DNA from: Litorisediminicola beolgyonensis
GTDB taxonomy: Bacteria > Pseudomonadota > Alphaproteobacteria > Rhodobacterales > Rhodobacteraceae
Reading direction: 5' to 3'
DNA: 64,000 bases
Assembly: GCF_042679605.1 (NCBI RefSeq)
Contig: NZ_JBHTMU010000003.1
Span: forward strand, 62,001-126,000
Every line of letters starts with the position of its first letter. Position 1 is the first letter of the stretch. Made by a program: the position numbers and the translations under genes. Under the pieces are notes generated by a model. It saw nothing but the letters and a program-made list of their open reading frames with translations. It was not told the DNA's origin and made no database searches. Shown piece after piece: positions 18,905-27,641 of this stretch.

Positions 18905-19642
18905 ATGTCGATCTCAGAAAACACCGCACCGCCGCGCACCGCCCTCGTCACGGGGGCGGGCCGCGGCATTGGCCTCGGCGTCACCCGGGCGCTTCTGGAG
19001 GCTGGATGGCAAGTCGCCGCGCTCGATCTCGAGTTTGGCGCCGAAGCCGAGAGCATCGCCGCCGCGCAACAGGTGACCTGCGACGTCTCGGACGAAGGCT
19101 CGGTCGCCTGGGCCTTCGACACGCTCGCGGGGTTCCTGGAGGGCGGGCTCGGGCTTCTGGTCAACAATGCCGGGGTCGCCGATCCGGCCTCGGGTCCCGT
19201 CGAGACTCTGTCGCTCGACGGGTGGAACCGATGGATCGGCACCAATCTGACCGGGGCTTTCCTGATGGTCCGGAGCGCCGTGCCGTATCTCAGAGACGGG
19301 CAGGGCGCCATCGTCAACATCACCTCCACCCGCGCCGCCATGTCCGAGCCCGAGACCGAGGCCTACGCCGCTTCAAAGGGCGGCCTCACCGCGTTCACCC
19401 ATGCGCTTGCGGTATCGCTCGGGCCCGACATCCGGGTGAACGCCGTCGCGCCCGGCTGGATCGCCACCGGCGACCGGAGCGCGTTGCGCGACCAGGACCA
19501 CGCCCAGCACCCGGCGGGGCGCGTGGGGCGGCCCGAAGACATCGCCGAGGCGGTGCTCTACCTGGCCGGTGCTGGGTTCACGACCGGTCAGGTGATCACG
19601 GTCGATGGCGGCATGACCCGGAAGATGATCTATGCGGAGTGA
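18905..19642 (+). CDS. SDR family oxidoreductase
   Basis: A 245-residue classical short-chain dehydrogenase. TGAGRGIGLG is the cofactor loop, NNAGVA supports the central strand, and the catalytic residues are Ser in ITSTRA and Tyr/Lys in EAYAASKGG. The acidic residue after the second strand (DLE) suggests NAD preference. It follows the amidohydrolase by 51 bases on the same strand and could be the last step of the catabolic locus, oxidising a hydroxy or keto product. The substrate cannot be deduced. Confidence 0.85.
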   Translation: MSISENTAPPRTALVTGAGRGIGLGVTRALLEAGWQVAALDLEFGAEAESIAAAQQVTCDVSDEGSVAWAFDTLAGFLEGGLGLLVNNAGVADPASGPVETLSLDGWNRWIGTNLTGAFLMVRSAVPYLRDGQGAIVNITSTRAAMSEPETEAYAASKGGLTAFTHALAVSLGPDIRVNAVAPGWIATGDRSALRDQDHAQHPAGRVGRPEDIAEAVLYLAGAGFTTGQVITVDGGMTRKMIYAE

Positions 19643-19690
19643 CAGGCCGCGCTTCTGGCTCTCGGTCACCGGGCTTGCTAGGAGAGCGGC

Positions 19691-20488
19691 ATGAGCATCG
19701 CGACCGTCGTCTGCATCAAATGGGGTTCGCTCTTCGGGCCCGAATACGTGAACCGCCTCTATTCGGGCGTGCGGCGGCACATGGACCGGCCGGTGCGGTT
19801 TCTCTGCATGACCGAGGACGCCCGCGGGTTTCATCCCGATATCGAGCAGCTCCCCTTGCCCGACGAGCCGTTCCGGGCCGAGATGGATGCCGCGCTGGCG
19901 GTGGCCAACCGGCAGGGCGCGATGCGCAAGACCTCGCTTTTTCGCCAGGGCGTGATCCCCGATCTCGAGGGGCCGGTTCTGGGCTTCGACCTCGACGTGG
20001 TGATCACCGGGCCGCTCGGCGAGATCTTCGATCTCGCTCCGGGCACCGTCGCCATGCGGCATGACTGGACCGAGAAGCGTAAGGGGCGTCCCACGGGGCA
20101 CGGGTCGGTCTTCCGCTACGATCCCGCGCGGCACGGCTTTCTCTATCACGACCTCGCCGCCTCGCCCTATTCCGAGGTCGAAACGGCGCGCGGCTCGGAG
20201 CAGCGCTATACGTCGCACAAGGCTATGGATCGCGGCGTTTTCACTTATATCCCGGAGCCTTGGGTGGTCAGCTTCAAGTATGACTGCAACCCGTTCCCGC
20301 AAAACTGGTGGCGGCAGCCCGCCTTGCCAAAGGATGCCCGGGTCGTCTGTTTCCACGGCCATCCCAAGATGGACGAGGCGATCGACGGCTATCGCGGCTC
20401 GCTGATCCGCTACTCGAAGCCCTGCCCCTGGCTGCGCGAGCACTGGATTGACCGCTCCCGCGCCGATCTGGGCGAGCAGTGGGCCTGA
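19691..20488 (+). CDS. Putative glycosyltransferase with DxD motif
   Basis: 265 residues. The N-terminus (IATVVCIKWGSLFGPEYVNRLY) and FDLDVVITG near residues 98-106 resemble the start and the metal-binding DxD strand of GT-A type enzymes of the family-8-like group. A conserved FHGHPKMDE segment near 219-227 could be the C-terminal His motif of that group. No signal peptide or membrane helix is present. It stands between an SDR and a small membrane protein with no cell-wall genes nearby. Assignment rests on these short motifs; donor and acceptor are unknown. Confidence 0.6.
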   Translation: MSIATVVCIKWGSLFGPEYVNRLYSGVRRHMDRPVRFLCMTEDARGFHPDIEQLPLPDEPFRAEMDAALAVANRQGAMRKTSLFRQGVIPDLEGPVLGFDLDVVITGPLGEIFDLAPGTVAMRHDWTEKRKGRPTGHGSVFRYDPARHGFLYHDLAASPYSEVETARGSEQRYTSHKAMDRGVFTYIPEPWVVSFKYDCNPFPQNWWRQPALPKDARVVCFHGHPKMDEAIDGYRGSLIRYSKPCPWLREHWIDRSRADLGEQWA

Positions 20489-20542
20489 TAGACGCGTCAT
20501 CCGGGTAACCGAGCCCTTTCGGATAGGTACCCACCCGACGCG

Positions 20543-20570
20543 TTGACGGAAAACGGCGCTTTTATATTTT
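20543..20570 (+). promoter_or_regulatory. Sigma-70-like promoter of the small membrane protein gene
   Basis: TTGACG (20543-20548) and TATTTT (20565-20570) with a 16-base spacer in an unusually AT-rich patch. It would start transcription about 20 bases before the ATG at 20597. Its position argues against any longer N-terminus for that gene. Confidence 0.5.
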
Positions 20571-20596
20571 TCCGCCTCGGTGGGAGGTGGTTGCGT

Positions 20597-20911
20597 ATGA
20601 GTCACGTGAACCTGCTGGTCCTCGGGGCGGGGCTGGCGTTTGGTGTGTGTTTTTCCTTCGCATGGATCGCAGGTGCCATGCTCTGGCTCGAAGCGATGCG
20701 CGGCGCGGGCACGCGCATGCTCTGGCTGCTCATGCCGACGGCCAACGGGCATGCGGCGCAGCGGCTGACCTGGCGCGAGGCGCGCCTTCTCTTCGCCAAT
20801 TCGAGACACGGGCGCCGCTTCAAGGCGAGCCTGGCGCTTTCCCTGATCAGCGGCGTGACCTTGCTCCTGATCCTGATCTTCGACAGCTCGGGGCCGATGC
20901 CCGACGCCTGA
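20597..20911 (+). CDS. Small two-helix membrane protein of unknown function
   Basis: 104 residues from the ATG that follows GGGAGG at nine bases. Hydrophobic helices lie at about residues 5-30 and 80-98. Between them is a basic, amphipathic stretch (LTWREARLLFANSRHGRRFK) that should stay in the cytoplasm. No family is recognised. It has its own promoter-like sequence and is followed by fabF after 107 bases, so it may be transcribed with fabF-mltG or alone. Confidence 0.6.
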   Translation: MSHVNLLVLGAGLAFGVCFSFAWIAGAMLWLEAMRGAGTRMLWLLMPTANGHAAQRLTWREARLLFANSRHGRRFKASLALSLISGVTLLLILIFDSSGPMPDA

Positions 20912-21018
20912 GGGAGGGCGCGCGGATTGCTGCGCGGCGGCGAAACCGCCGCTCTTGCCCCGCTGCCCCGTCGCGCGCTAAGAGCGCACAGCGCAAGAAC
21001 AGCAGAAGGGCAGCCGCC

Positions 21019-22278
21019 ATGCGTCGTGTCGTCATTACCGGACTGGGCCTTGTCACCCCGCTTGCCTGCGGCGTCGAGGAGACCTGGAGCCGTCTTCTCG
21101 CCGGAGAAAGCGGCGCAGGCACGATCAGCAAGTTCGACGCCAGCCACCTGGCCACGACCTATGCCTGTGAAGTGCCTTACGGTGACGGCACCGATGGCAG
21201 CTTCAATCCCGACGACTGGCTCGAGAAGAAAGAGCAGCGCAAGGTCGACGAGTTCATCCTATTCGGTCTCGCCGCCGCGCATCAGGCGGTGCTGGATTCG
21301 GGCTGGACGCCCGAGGACGAGGACGAGAAGCTGCGCACCGGCGTGATGATCGGCTCGGGCATCGGCGGCCTGAATGCCATTGCCGAGACCGCCTACCTGA
21401 TCCGCGACAAGGGTCCGCGGCGCGTGTCGCCCTTCTTCATCCCTGGCGCGCTGATCAACCTCATCTCCGGAAACGTCTCGATCCGCTACGGCTTCAAGGG
21501 TCCGAACCACTCCGTGGTCACGGCCTGTTCGACCGGCGCGCATGCCATCGGCGACGCCGCGCGGCTGATCATGCTGGGCGATGCGGACGTGATGGTCGCA
21601 GGCGGCGCCGAGGCGGCGATCTCCGAGATCGGCATCGCCGGGTTCAACGCCTGCAAGGCGCTCTCGACGAAGCGCGGCGACGAGCCGCAGAAGGCCAGCC
21701 GTCCCTATGACGCCGACCGCGACGGGTTCGTGATGGGCGAGGGCGCGGGCATCGTCGTGCTCGAGGAATACGAACACGCCAAGGCGCGAGGCGCGAAGAT
21801 CTACGCCGAGGTCATGGGCTACGGGCTCTCGGGTGACGCCTATCACATCACCGCACCGGCCGAGGATGGCGACGGCGCGGAGCGCTCGATGCGCGCGGCG
21901 CTGAAATCCGCGGGGCTAGAGCCGGGCGATCTGGACTACATCAACGCGCATGGCACCTCGACCATGGCCGATGTGATCGAGCTCGGCGCGGTCGAGCGGA
22001 TGCTCGGGGATGCGGCCTCGAGCGCCACCATGTCCTCGACCAAATCGGCCACCGGGCACCTTCTGGGCGCCGCGGGCGCGATCGAGGCGATCTTCTCTGT
22101 GCTCGCGATCCGCGACCAGGTGGCGCCGCCGACCATCAACCTCGATACGCCCGCGGTCGAGACCAAGCTCGACCTCGCCCCGAACAAGAAGGTCGAGCGC
22201 AGGATCAAATATGCCCTGTCGAACAGCTTCGGCTTCGGCGGCACCAATGCCAGCGTGATCTTCGGACAGGTGGAGTAA
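21019..22278 (+). CDS. fabF: Beta-ketoacyl-ACP synthase II
   Basis: 419 residues. The Cys-His-His active site is visible: nucleophile in TACSTGAHA (about residue 172), HGTST (about 312) and the second His in SATGHLLGAAG (about 350). FabF condenses malonyl-ACP with acyl-ACP in fatty-acid elongation and controls temperature-dependent chain unsaturation. The start at 21019 (MRRVVITGLG) has AGAAGGGCAG upstream and matches family N-termini; the upstream in-frame extension is spurious. It is followed after six bases by mltG, an order common in alphaproteobacteria. acpP is not in the window. Confidence 0.95.
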   Translation: MRRVVITGLGLVTPLACGVEETWSRLLAGESGAGTISKFDASHLATTYACEVPYGDGTDGSFNPDDWLEKKEQRKVDEFILFGLAAAHQAVLDSGWTPEDEDEKLRTGVMIGSGIGGLNAIAETAYLIRDKGPRRVSPFFIPGALINLISGNVSIRYGFKGPNHSVVTACSTGAHAIGDAARLIMLGDADVMVAGGAEAAISEIGIAGFNACKALSTKRGDEPQKASRPYDADRDGFVMGEGAGIVVLEEYEHAKARGAKIYAEVMGYGLSGDAYHITAPAEDGDGAERSMRAALKSAGLEPGDLDYINAHGTSTMADVIELGAVERMLGDAASSATMSSTKSATGHLLGAAGAIEAIFSVLAIRDQVAPPTINLDTPAVETKLDLAPNKKVERRIKYALSNSFGFGGTNASVIFGQVE

Positions 22279-22284
22279 CTCCCC

Positions 22285-23439
22285 ATGTGGCGACACATCG
22301 CCTCGAATGCACTGACCTTCCTGGTCGTGCTGTGCTTTCTCGTCGGTGGCGGCCTGATCTGGGCGCAGAACGAGTACGGCGCGGAAGGACCGCTCGACGC
22401 GGCGATCTGCCTCGAGGTGCCGCGCGGCTCGACCATGAGCCGTGTCTCCGACCGGTTGGTCGAGCAGCAGGCGATCTCGAGCGGAATGCTCTTCCGTTTG
22501 GGGGCCGATTACACCGACAAGACGCAGGACCTGAAAGCGGGAAGCTTCCTGGTGCCCGAGCGCGCCTCGATGGCCGAGATTGTCGAGATCGTGACCCGGG
22601 GCGGCGCGTCGACCTGCGGCACCGAGGTGGTCTACCGCATCGGCGTTAACGCGGCCTCCGTCGAGGTGCGCGAGCTTGACCCGGCCACAGGCCGCTTCGT
22701 CGAGATCGCGAAATTCGACCCCGCCGCCGAGGCGGTCCCCGAGGAATACCGCGCCGTGCGCCAGGAAAACGACACCCGCTACCGCGTCGCCCTGGCCGAG
22801 GGCGTGACCAGTTACCAGGTGGTCGCCGAGCTGGGCCAGGTCGACGCGCTCGAAGGGGCGGTGGAACTGACGCCTGCCGAGGGCAGCCTCGCCCCGGACA
22901 GCTACGAGATCAGCCCGGGCGACACCCGCGCGGACCTGATTTCGCGCATGCAGCGCGCGCAGGAGCTGATCCTCTCCGAGGCCTGGGCCAATCGCGCCGA
23001 CGGCTTGCCTTTGGCAAGTCCCGAGGAGGCTCTGATCCTCGCGTCCATCGTCGAGAAGGAGACAGGCGTCGCGGAAGAGCGTCCCCAGGTCGCCTCGGTC
23101 TTCATCAACCGGCTGAACCGGAACATGCGCCTGCAGACCGACCCGACGGTGATCTACGGCATCACCAATGGCGAGGGCGTGCTGGGGCGGGGGCTCCGGC
23201 AGTCGGAACTGCGCGCCGCAACGCCCTACAACACCTATGTCATCGAAGGGCTTCCACCGACGCCGATCGCGAATCCAGGACGTGCCGCGATCGAGGCGGC
23301 GCTGAACCCAGCCGAGACCGATTTCGTCTTCTTCGTTGCCGACGGCACCGGCGGTCATGCCTTTGCCGAGACCCTCGACGAGCACAATGCCAATGTCGCG
23401 CGCTGGAGACAGATCGAGGCGGAACGCGCGGGACAGTAA
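22285..23439 (+). CDS. mltG: Endolytic murein transglycosylase MltG
   Basis: 384 residues: an N-terminal membrane anchor (residues 7-25), a LysM-like/YceG extracytoplasmic region and the catalytic domain. The catalytic Glu lies in ASIVEKETG. VASVFINRLNRNMRLQTDPTVIYG and a GLPPTPIANPG segment are family signatures. MltG cuts nascent glycan strands at the inner membrane and so limits peptidoglycan chain length. It is co-transcribed with fabF, six bases upstream. Confidence 0.93.
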   Translation: MWRHIASNALTFLVVLCFLVGGGLIWAQNEYGAEGPLDAAICLEVPRGSTMSRVSDRLVEQQAISSGMLFRLGADYTDKTQDLKAGSFLVPERASMAEIVEIVTRGGASTCGTEVVYRIGVNAASVEVRELDPATGRFVEIAKFDPAAEAVPEEYRAVRQENDTRYRVALAEGVTSYQVVAELGQVDALEGAVELTPAEGSLAPDSYEISPGDTRADLISRMQRAQELILSEAWANRADGLPLASPEEALILASIVEKETGVAEERPQVASVFINRLNRNMRLQTDPTVIYGITNGEGVLGRGLRQSELRAATPYNTYVIEGLPPTPIANPGRAAIEAALNPAETDFVFFVADGTGGHAFAETLDEHNANVARWRQIEAERAGQ

Positions 23440-23661
23440 GGCAAAATTGACACTCGCGCCGGGTGACGCTGGGTCATCGGCGGTCGCCTGCCCGTCGATA
23501 GGCAATATCCTGCCGCAGCCCTTGCAAAAAGCCTATCTTGCGCTCACCTATGCGCCAATGAAGCCGTGGCAGCCTATGTCACCGTTTAATTCCGTGCTAC
23601 TGCGACGACCCCCATAACTTCCGATTCGCCCCTTGCGCCGAGCTATTGAGGACTCGCCGAG

Positions 23662-24744
23662 ATGACAGATACTGTGGACGTGCCCCAAGAGCACGGCGAC
23701 AACCGGTTCGGCACCGATCTCGCGATCGTGCTGACCGACCCGCGCCTGCCCGACAACCCGATCACCTATGTGAATGACGGGTTCCAGAAGATGACGCTCT
23801 ACAGCCGCCAATACGCGGTCGGGCGCAATTGTCGTTTTTTGCAGGGGCCGGAGACGCGGCCCGATGACGTGCGTCGACTGCGCGAGGGGATCGCTGCGGG
23901 CGAAGAGTTCGAGACGATCATCCTGAATTATCGTGCCGATGGCACCCCGTTCCTGAACCAGCTCGTGATCGCCCCGGTGCGCAACGAAAAGGGCGAGTTG
24001 GTGCAGTTCTTCGGGGTGCAACGCCACGTGGCCGACGGGGACGAGGCGATTGACCTCTATGAAGAGGGCGCGCGCGTCGATACCGGCGTCGAGATGCTGC
24101 GCGAGTTGCAGCATCGGGTGAAAAACCACCTGTCGATGATCGTCGGCATGATCCGTCTCCAGGCGCGCCATGACGTCACCGTCCGCAGCTTCTCAGCGCT
24201 GAGCCGCCGCATCGAGTCGCTGTCGCTTCTGTATGACGAGCTTTTGGCGGCCGACGCCAAGTCGAGCAGCAACCAGACGCTGGCCGCAGGGGCCTATCTC
24301 AGCCGTATCGCGCAGGTCGTCGCCGGGCTGGAAGGCCGGCGCAGCATCCGCGTGAACGTGGATTGCGACAAGCTGCGTCTGCCGGTCGATACCGGCGCTC
24401 GGCTCGGTCTCCTGCTCTCCGAGCTTCTGACCAACGCGCTCGAACACGCGTTCGAGGATCGCGACGAAGGTGTCGTGTCGGTGCGTCTCGAGGCCGAAGA
24501 GGGGGCGTCGGTGCGCCTGATCGTGACCGATGACGGCAAGGGCCTGCCCGAGAACAGCGTCTGGCCGCAGGGCGCGGCCACCATCGCCGAACAGCGCCGC
24601 AAGCTGAAAAGCGGCGCCGAACGGGACGAAGACGGCACTTCGGGCGTCGGCGGGAGTATCGTCCAGTCCTTGGTGCGCTCGCTCGACGCGGACTTGACTG
24701 TCGAGAGCGGCCCCGAGGGCACCAAAGTCACCGTGATCCTCTGA
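23662..24744 (+). CDS. LOV-domain blue-light sensor histidine kinase (HisKA_2/HWE-like)
   Basis: 360 residues. Residues 15-125 form a LOV photosensor: GRNCRFLQG supplies the flavin-adduct Cys57, and NYRADGTPFLNQ and QFFGVQRHV follow the LOV strand pattern. A linker helix leads to a HisKA_2-type dimerisation region with H151 in ELQHRVKNHLS, then an ATPase domain (LLSELLTNALEHAF, DDGKGLPE, GGSIVQSLV). Blue light should form a Cys-FMN adduct and change autophosphorylation. It is soluble and has no response regulator beside it, so it is an orphan kinase. In related bacteria such kinases feed the general stress response; that link here is inference. The preceding 222 bases contain no gene. Confidence 0.92.
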   Translation: MTDTVDVPQEHGDNRFGTDLAIVLTDPRLPDNPITYVNDGFQKMTLYSRQYAVGRNCRFLQGPETRPDDVRRLREGIAAGEEFETIILNYRADGTPFLNQLVIAPVRNEKGELVQFFGVQRHVADGDEAIDLYEEGARVDTGVEMLRELQHRVKNHLSMIVGMIRLQARHDVTVRSFSALSRRIESLSLLYDELLAADAKSSSNQTLAAGAYLSRIAQVVAGLEGRRSIRVNVDCDKLRLPVDTGARLGLLLSELLTNALEHAFEDRDEGVVSVRLEAEEGASVRLIVTDDGKGLPENSVWPQGAATIAEQRRKLKSGAERDEDGTSGVGGSIVQSLVRSLDADLTVESGPEGTKVTVIL

Positions 24745-24765
24745 AACACGTGACACTCTGACACA

Positions 24766-24797
24766 AAAGCGCGCCCGACCCCGGGCGCGCTTTGCAT
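24766..24797. terminator. Bidirectional intrinsic terminator between the LOV kinase and yebC
   Basis: A perfect 12-base-pair stem (24766-24777 with 24782-24793, loop ACCC) has A's on one side and T's on the other, so both strands show a GC-rich hairpin followed by a T tract. The two flanking genes converge on it. It probably ends both transcripts. Confidence 0.85.
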
Positions 24798-24811
24798 CAA
24801 GGGCGCTTGGC

Positions 24812-25552
24812 TCAGAGCTGCGCCATGACCTCGTCGGTGGCTTCGAAATTCGTCGTCACGCGCTGGACGTCGTCGTCGTCCTCGAGCGCGTCGACGAGTT
24901 TCATCAGCGACTGCATACCGGTCAGGTCGAGCTCGGTCGTGGTGGTCGGCTTCCAGACCAGCTTGGTCGACTCGCTCTCGCCCAGATGTTCTTCGAGCGC
25001 GGTGGAGACCTCGTTCAGATCGGTGTCGGCGCACCAGATCACATGGCCATCCTCGGAGCTTTCGACATCCTCGGCGCCGGCCTCGATCGCGGCCATCATC
25101 ACGTCATCGGCGTCGCCGGCGGAGACGGGGTAGATGACCTCGCCCTTGCGCTCGAACATGAAGCCGACCGACCCGGTCTCGCCGAGGTTGCCGCCGTGCT
25201 TGCCGAAGGTCGAGCGCACATTCGAGGCGGTGCGGTTGCGGTTGTCGGTCATCGCCTCGACGATCACCGCGACGCCGTTCGGGCCGTAGCCCTCGTAGCG
25301 GATTTCCTCGTAATCCTCGGCATCGCCGCCCGAGGCCTTCTTGATCGCGCGCTCGATCACGTCCTTCGGGACCGAGCTGGACTTGGCTTCCTTGACCGCG
25401 AGCCTGAGGCGCGGGTTCTTCTCGGGATCGGGGTCGCCCATCTTGGCGGCGACGGTGATCTCCTTGGAGAGCTTGGAAAAGAGCTTGGACCGCGCCGCGT
25501 CCTGGCGGCCCTTGCGGTGCTGGATATTGGCCCATTTGGAATGGCCGGCCAT
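24812..25552 (-). CDS. YebC/PmpR family protein (TACO1 homologue)
   Basis: A 246-residue member with the signature start MAGHSKWANIQHRKGRQD, the acidic NVRSTFGKHGGNLGETGSV segment and the DLNEVSTALEEHLGESES region. YebC proteins have been called DNA-binding regulators and, more recently, translation factors that ease ribosome stalling at proline stretches. It is cytoplasmic. It stands alone on the minus strand, divergent from the LysE-family gene and ended by a strong terminator. In many proteobacteria yebC lies by ruvC, which is not the case here. Confidence 0.93.
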   Translation of the reverse strand: MAGHSKWANIQHRKGRQDAARSKLFSKLSKEITVAAKMGDPDPEKNPRLRLAVKEAKSSSVPKDVIERAIKKASGGDAEDYEEIRYEGYGPNGVAVIVEAMTDNRNRTASNVRSTFGKHGGNLGETGSVGFMFERKGEVIYPVSAGDADDVMMAAIEAGAEDVESSEDGHVIWCADTDLNEVSTALEEHLGESESTKLVWKPTTTTELDLTGMQSLMKLVDALEDDDDVQRVTTNFEATDEVMAQL

Positions 25553-25696
25553 GGCATGCCTCGTGCGTCGAAGGTTGGGAATTTCGCCCGTCTCTATAGG
25601 CCAAGCTCCCGCGGCGCTGCAAGCCCGGCTGGCCTTTGCCGGGGCGGCGCGCTAGAGCCCGCCGGAAAAGGACCCCCGGACAATGGCCTCTGCCCC

Positions 25697-26293
25697 ATGA
25701 CCTCTGCCCTCGCGGGCTTCTCGCTCGGACTGTCACTGATCCTCGCTATCGGGGCGCAGAACGCCTTTGTTCTGCGCCAGGGGCTGCGGCGCGCGCATGT
25801 CTTCTGGGTGGTGCTGACCTGTGCGCTCTCGGATGCGGTGCTGATCGCGGCGGGCGTCGCGGGCTTCGGCGCGCTGGCCGAGGCGGTGCCGGGGTTGGAG
25901 ACGGCGATGCGTCTCTTCGGGGCGGCGTTTCTTCTCTGGTACGCGGGCCGTGCGCTCCGGTCGGCCTGGACGGGGGGCGAGGCGCTCACGGCGGGCGAGG
26001 GTGCGGGCAGCTTGCGCGTGGCGCTCCTGACCTGCCTGGCGCTGACCTGGCTGAACCCGCATGTCTATCTCGACACGGTGGTGCTCCTGGGCGCGATCTC
26101 GGCGCAATATTCCGACCGGCTCGCCTTCGCCCTCGGAGCGATGACCGCGTCCTTCGTGTTCTTCTTCTCGCTGGGCTACGGCGCGCGGCTTCTGGCGCCG
26201 CTCTTCGCGCGGCCCCTGGCCTGGCGCGTGCTCGACCTTGTCATCGCGCTCACCATGGCCGCAATCGCGGTCTCGCTTCTCGCCGGTCTCTGA
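25697..26293 (+). CDS. LysE/ArgO family amino-acid exporter
   Basis: 198 residues with six hydrophobic segments. The first helix contains GAQNAFVLRQGL, the LysE-family signature, and a later WLNPHVYLDTVVLLG segment is typical of the ArgO branch that exports basic amino acids. The ATG at 25697 was chosen because the first helix starts there; longer upstream frames are not membrane-like. No LysG/ArgP regulator is adjacent. The following EamA transporter is 39 bases downstream on the same strand, so the two may be one unit. Confidence 0.88.
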   Translation: MTSALAGFSLGLSLILAIGAQNAFVLRQGLRRAHVFWVVLTCALSDAVLIAAGVAGFGALAEAVPGLETAMRLFGAAFLLWYAGRALRSAWTGGEALTAGEGAGSLRVALLTCLALTWLNPHVYLDTVVLLGAISAQYSDRLAFALGAMTASFVFFFSLGYGARLLAPLFARPLAWRVLDLVIALTMAAIAVSLLAGL

Positions 26294-26332
26294 GCCCTTG
26301 CCAATCCGGGCGTCCCGGGCTTGATCTGGGCT

Positions 26333-27232
26333 ATGGAACGATCGGAACTGCGCCCGGTGGTGGGCATCTCCTGGATGATCGCGACCGGCATCTGCTTCGT
26401 GATGGTCACCGCGCTCGTCAAGACCCTGGGCGGCAGCGTCCCGGCGGCGGAGAGCGCGTTTCTGCGCTACCTTCTGGGGCTGGTCTTCCTCGTCCCCGTC
26501 TGGACACGGCTCAGGCAGATGCGTCTGACGCGGCGACAGCTCCGGCTCTTCGGGGTGCGCGGGGCGTTTCACACGCTGGGCGTCATATGCTGGTTCTACG
26601 CCATGTCGCGGATCCCCATCGCGGAGGTGACCGCGATGAACTACCTCAACCCAATCTACGTTTCGATCCTGGCGGTGTTCTTCCTGGGCGAGCGGATCGC
26701 GCTCCGGCGCATCCTCGCCATCGTCGCGGCGCTCGGCGGGGCGCTCCTGATCCTGCGACCGGGCTTCCGCGAGCTCGACCCGGGCCATATCGCGATGATC
26801 GCCACCGCGCTTTTTTTCGCGGGCTCCTACCTGACCGCCAAGATCCTCTCCGACGAGATCGAGGCGGGGCTCGTGGTGGCGATGCTCTCCATCGTCGTCA
26901 CCATCGGGCTCGCGCCCTTCGCGGCGATGGACTGGGTCTGGCCGAACGCGTGGCAGCTTTTCGTGCTCTTCGGCGTCGCGGCCTTCGCGACGCTCGGTCA
27001 TTACGCCATGACCCGGGCCTTTGCCGCCGCTCCGGTGACCGTCACCCAGCCGGTGACCTTCCTGCAACTCGTCTGGGCGGTGCTCCTGGGCGCGGCGCTC
27101 TTCGACGAGCCGCCCGACCCTTACGTCATCGCGGGAGGGTTGGTGATCGTGGCCTCCGTGGTGTTCCTCAGCCTCCGCGAGGCGCAGCTGAAGCGGCAGA
27201 TCACGCCGTCTGTTCACGAGACAAAAGGCTGA
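26333..27232 (+). CDS. EamA/DMT-superfamily transporter
   Basis: 299 residues with about ten hydrophobic helices arranged as two EamA repeats (first near 5-140, second near 150-285). Typical features are the FYAMSRIPIAEVTAMNYLNPIY stretch of helices 3-4 and VTVTQPVTFLQLVWAVLLGAALFDE in the second repeat. These are secondary exporters of metabolites such as amino acids or purines, with substrates rarely predictable. The ATG at 26333 is preferred to a TTG four codons earlier. It probably shares a transcript with the LysE-family gene. Confidence 0.85.
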   Translation: MERSELRPVVGISWMIATGICFVMVTALVKTLGGSVPAAESAFLRYLLGLVFLVPVWTRLRQMRLTRRQLRLFGVRGAFHTLGVICWFYAMSRIPIAEVTAMNYLNPIYVSILAVFFLGERIALRRILAIVAALGGALLILRPGFRELDPGHIAMIATALFFAGSYLTAKILSDEIEAGLVVAMLSIVVTIGLAPFAAMDWVWPNAWQLFVLFGVAAFATLGHYAMTRAFAAAPVTVTQPVTFLQLVWAVLLGAALFDEPPDPYVIAGGLVIVASVVFLSLREAQLKRQITPSVHETKG

Positions 27233-27347
27233 GCGCCGCCACACTGTTTCGATTTCCGAAAAATACCGTTACGTCAGCGCATTCCCGCCGCAATCCTTAA
27301 CGAGGATCGCCTTGTGAACGGAGAGGTCCGTGGCAAGGAGTGTGGCA

Positions 27348-27545
27348 ATGTTTGCTGAGAATAAATTGACTGAAGACTTTGGGGACATCCGCAATTTTCT
27401 GCTGTCCGAACGTGAGAAAACCCTGTCGGAGGCGGAGTGGCGGTTCCGGATGCGGGGCTACGGTTACAACCTGAAACGCGTGGACACGGGCTACGAGGTC
27501 GCGCGCATGACCACCCAGCAGGTGATCGGTACGCTCGATCTCTGA
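27348..27545 (+). CDS. Small conserved-looking soluble protein of unknown function
   Basis: 65 residues from an ATG with an excellent AAGGAG site seven bases upstream. The protein is charged, with an amphipathic helix (NFLLSEREKTLSEAEWRF) followed by RMRGYGYNLKR and a short end. No membrane segment, Cys pair or known fold is visible. It is free-standing between the EamA transporter and the choline-sulfate operon. The clear ribosome site and non-repetitive sequence support a real gene; the function is unknown. Confidence 0.65.
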   Translation: MFAENKLTEDFGDIRNFLLSEREKTLSEAEWRFRMRGYGYNLKRVDTGYEVARMTTQQVIGTLDL

Positions 27546-27560
27546 GGCTGTTTTGCGAGT

Positions 27561-27592
27561 TGATTGACGAGTCAATCAGGCCGCTCTATCTC
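27561..27592 (+). promoter_or_regulatory. BetI-like operator overlapping the bet operon promoter
   Basis: TGATTGAC-GA-GTCAATCA (27561-27578) is a perfect eight-base inverted repeat, like operators of the TetR-family choline-responsive repressor BetI. TTGACG (27564-27569) and TATCTC (27587-27592) with a 17-base spacer form a promoter whose -35 box lies inside the palindrome, so a bound repressor would block RNA polymerase. It is about 50 bases upstream of betC. BetI releases when choline is present. The binding is inferred from position and symmetry. Confidence 0.7.
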
Positions 27593-27641
27593 TGATCCGA
27601 GGCTGGCATCACGCCCGCCACGGCACCGAGGGAGAGCGACC

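Noticed and set aside
27564..27575. FNR-like reading of the palindrome before betC
   Set aside because: TTGAC and GTCAA are separated by two bases instead of four, and the longer symmetry fits a BetI/TetR operator.
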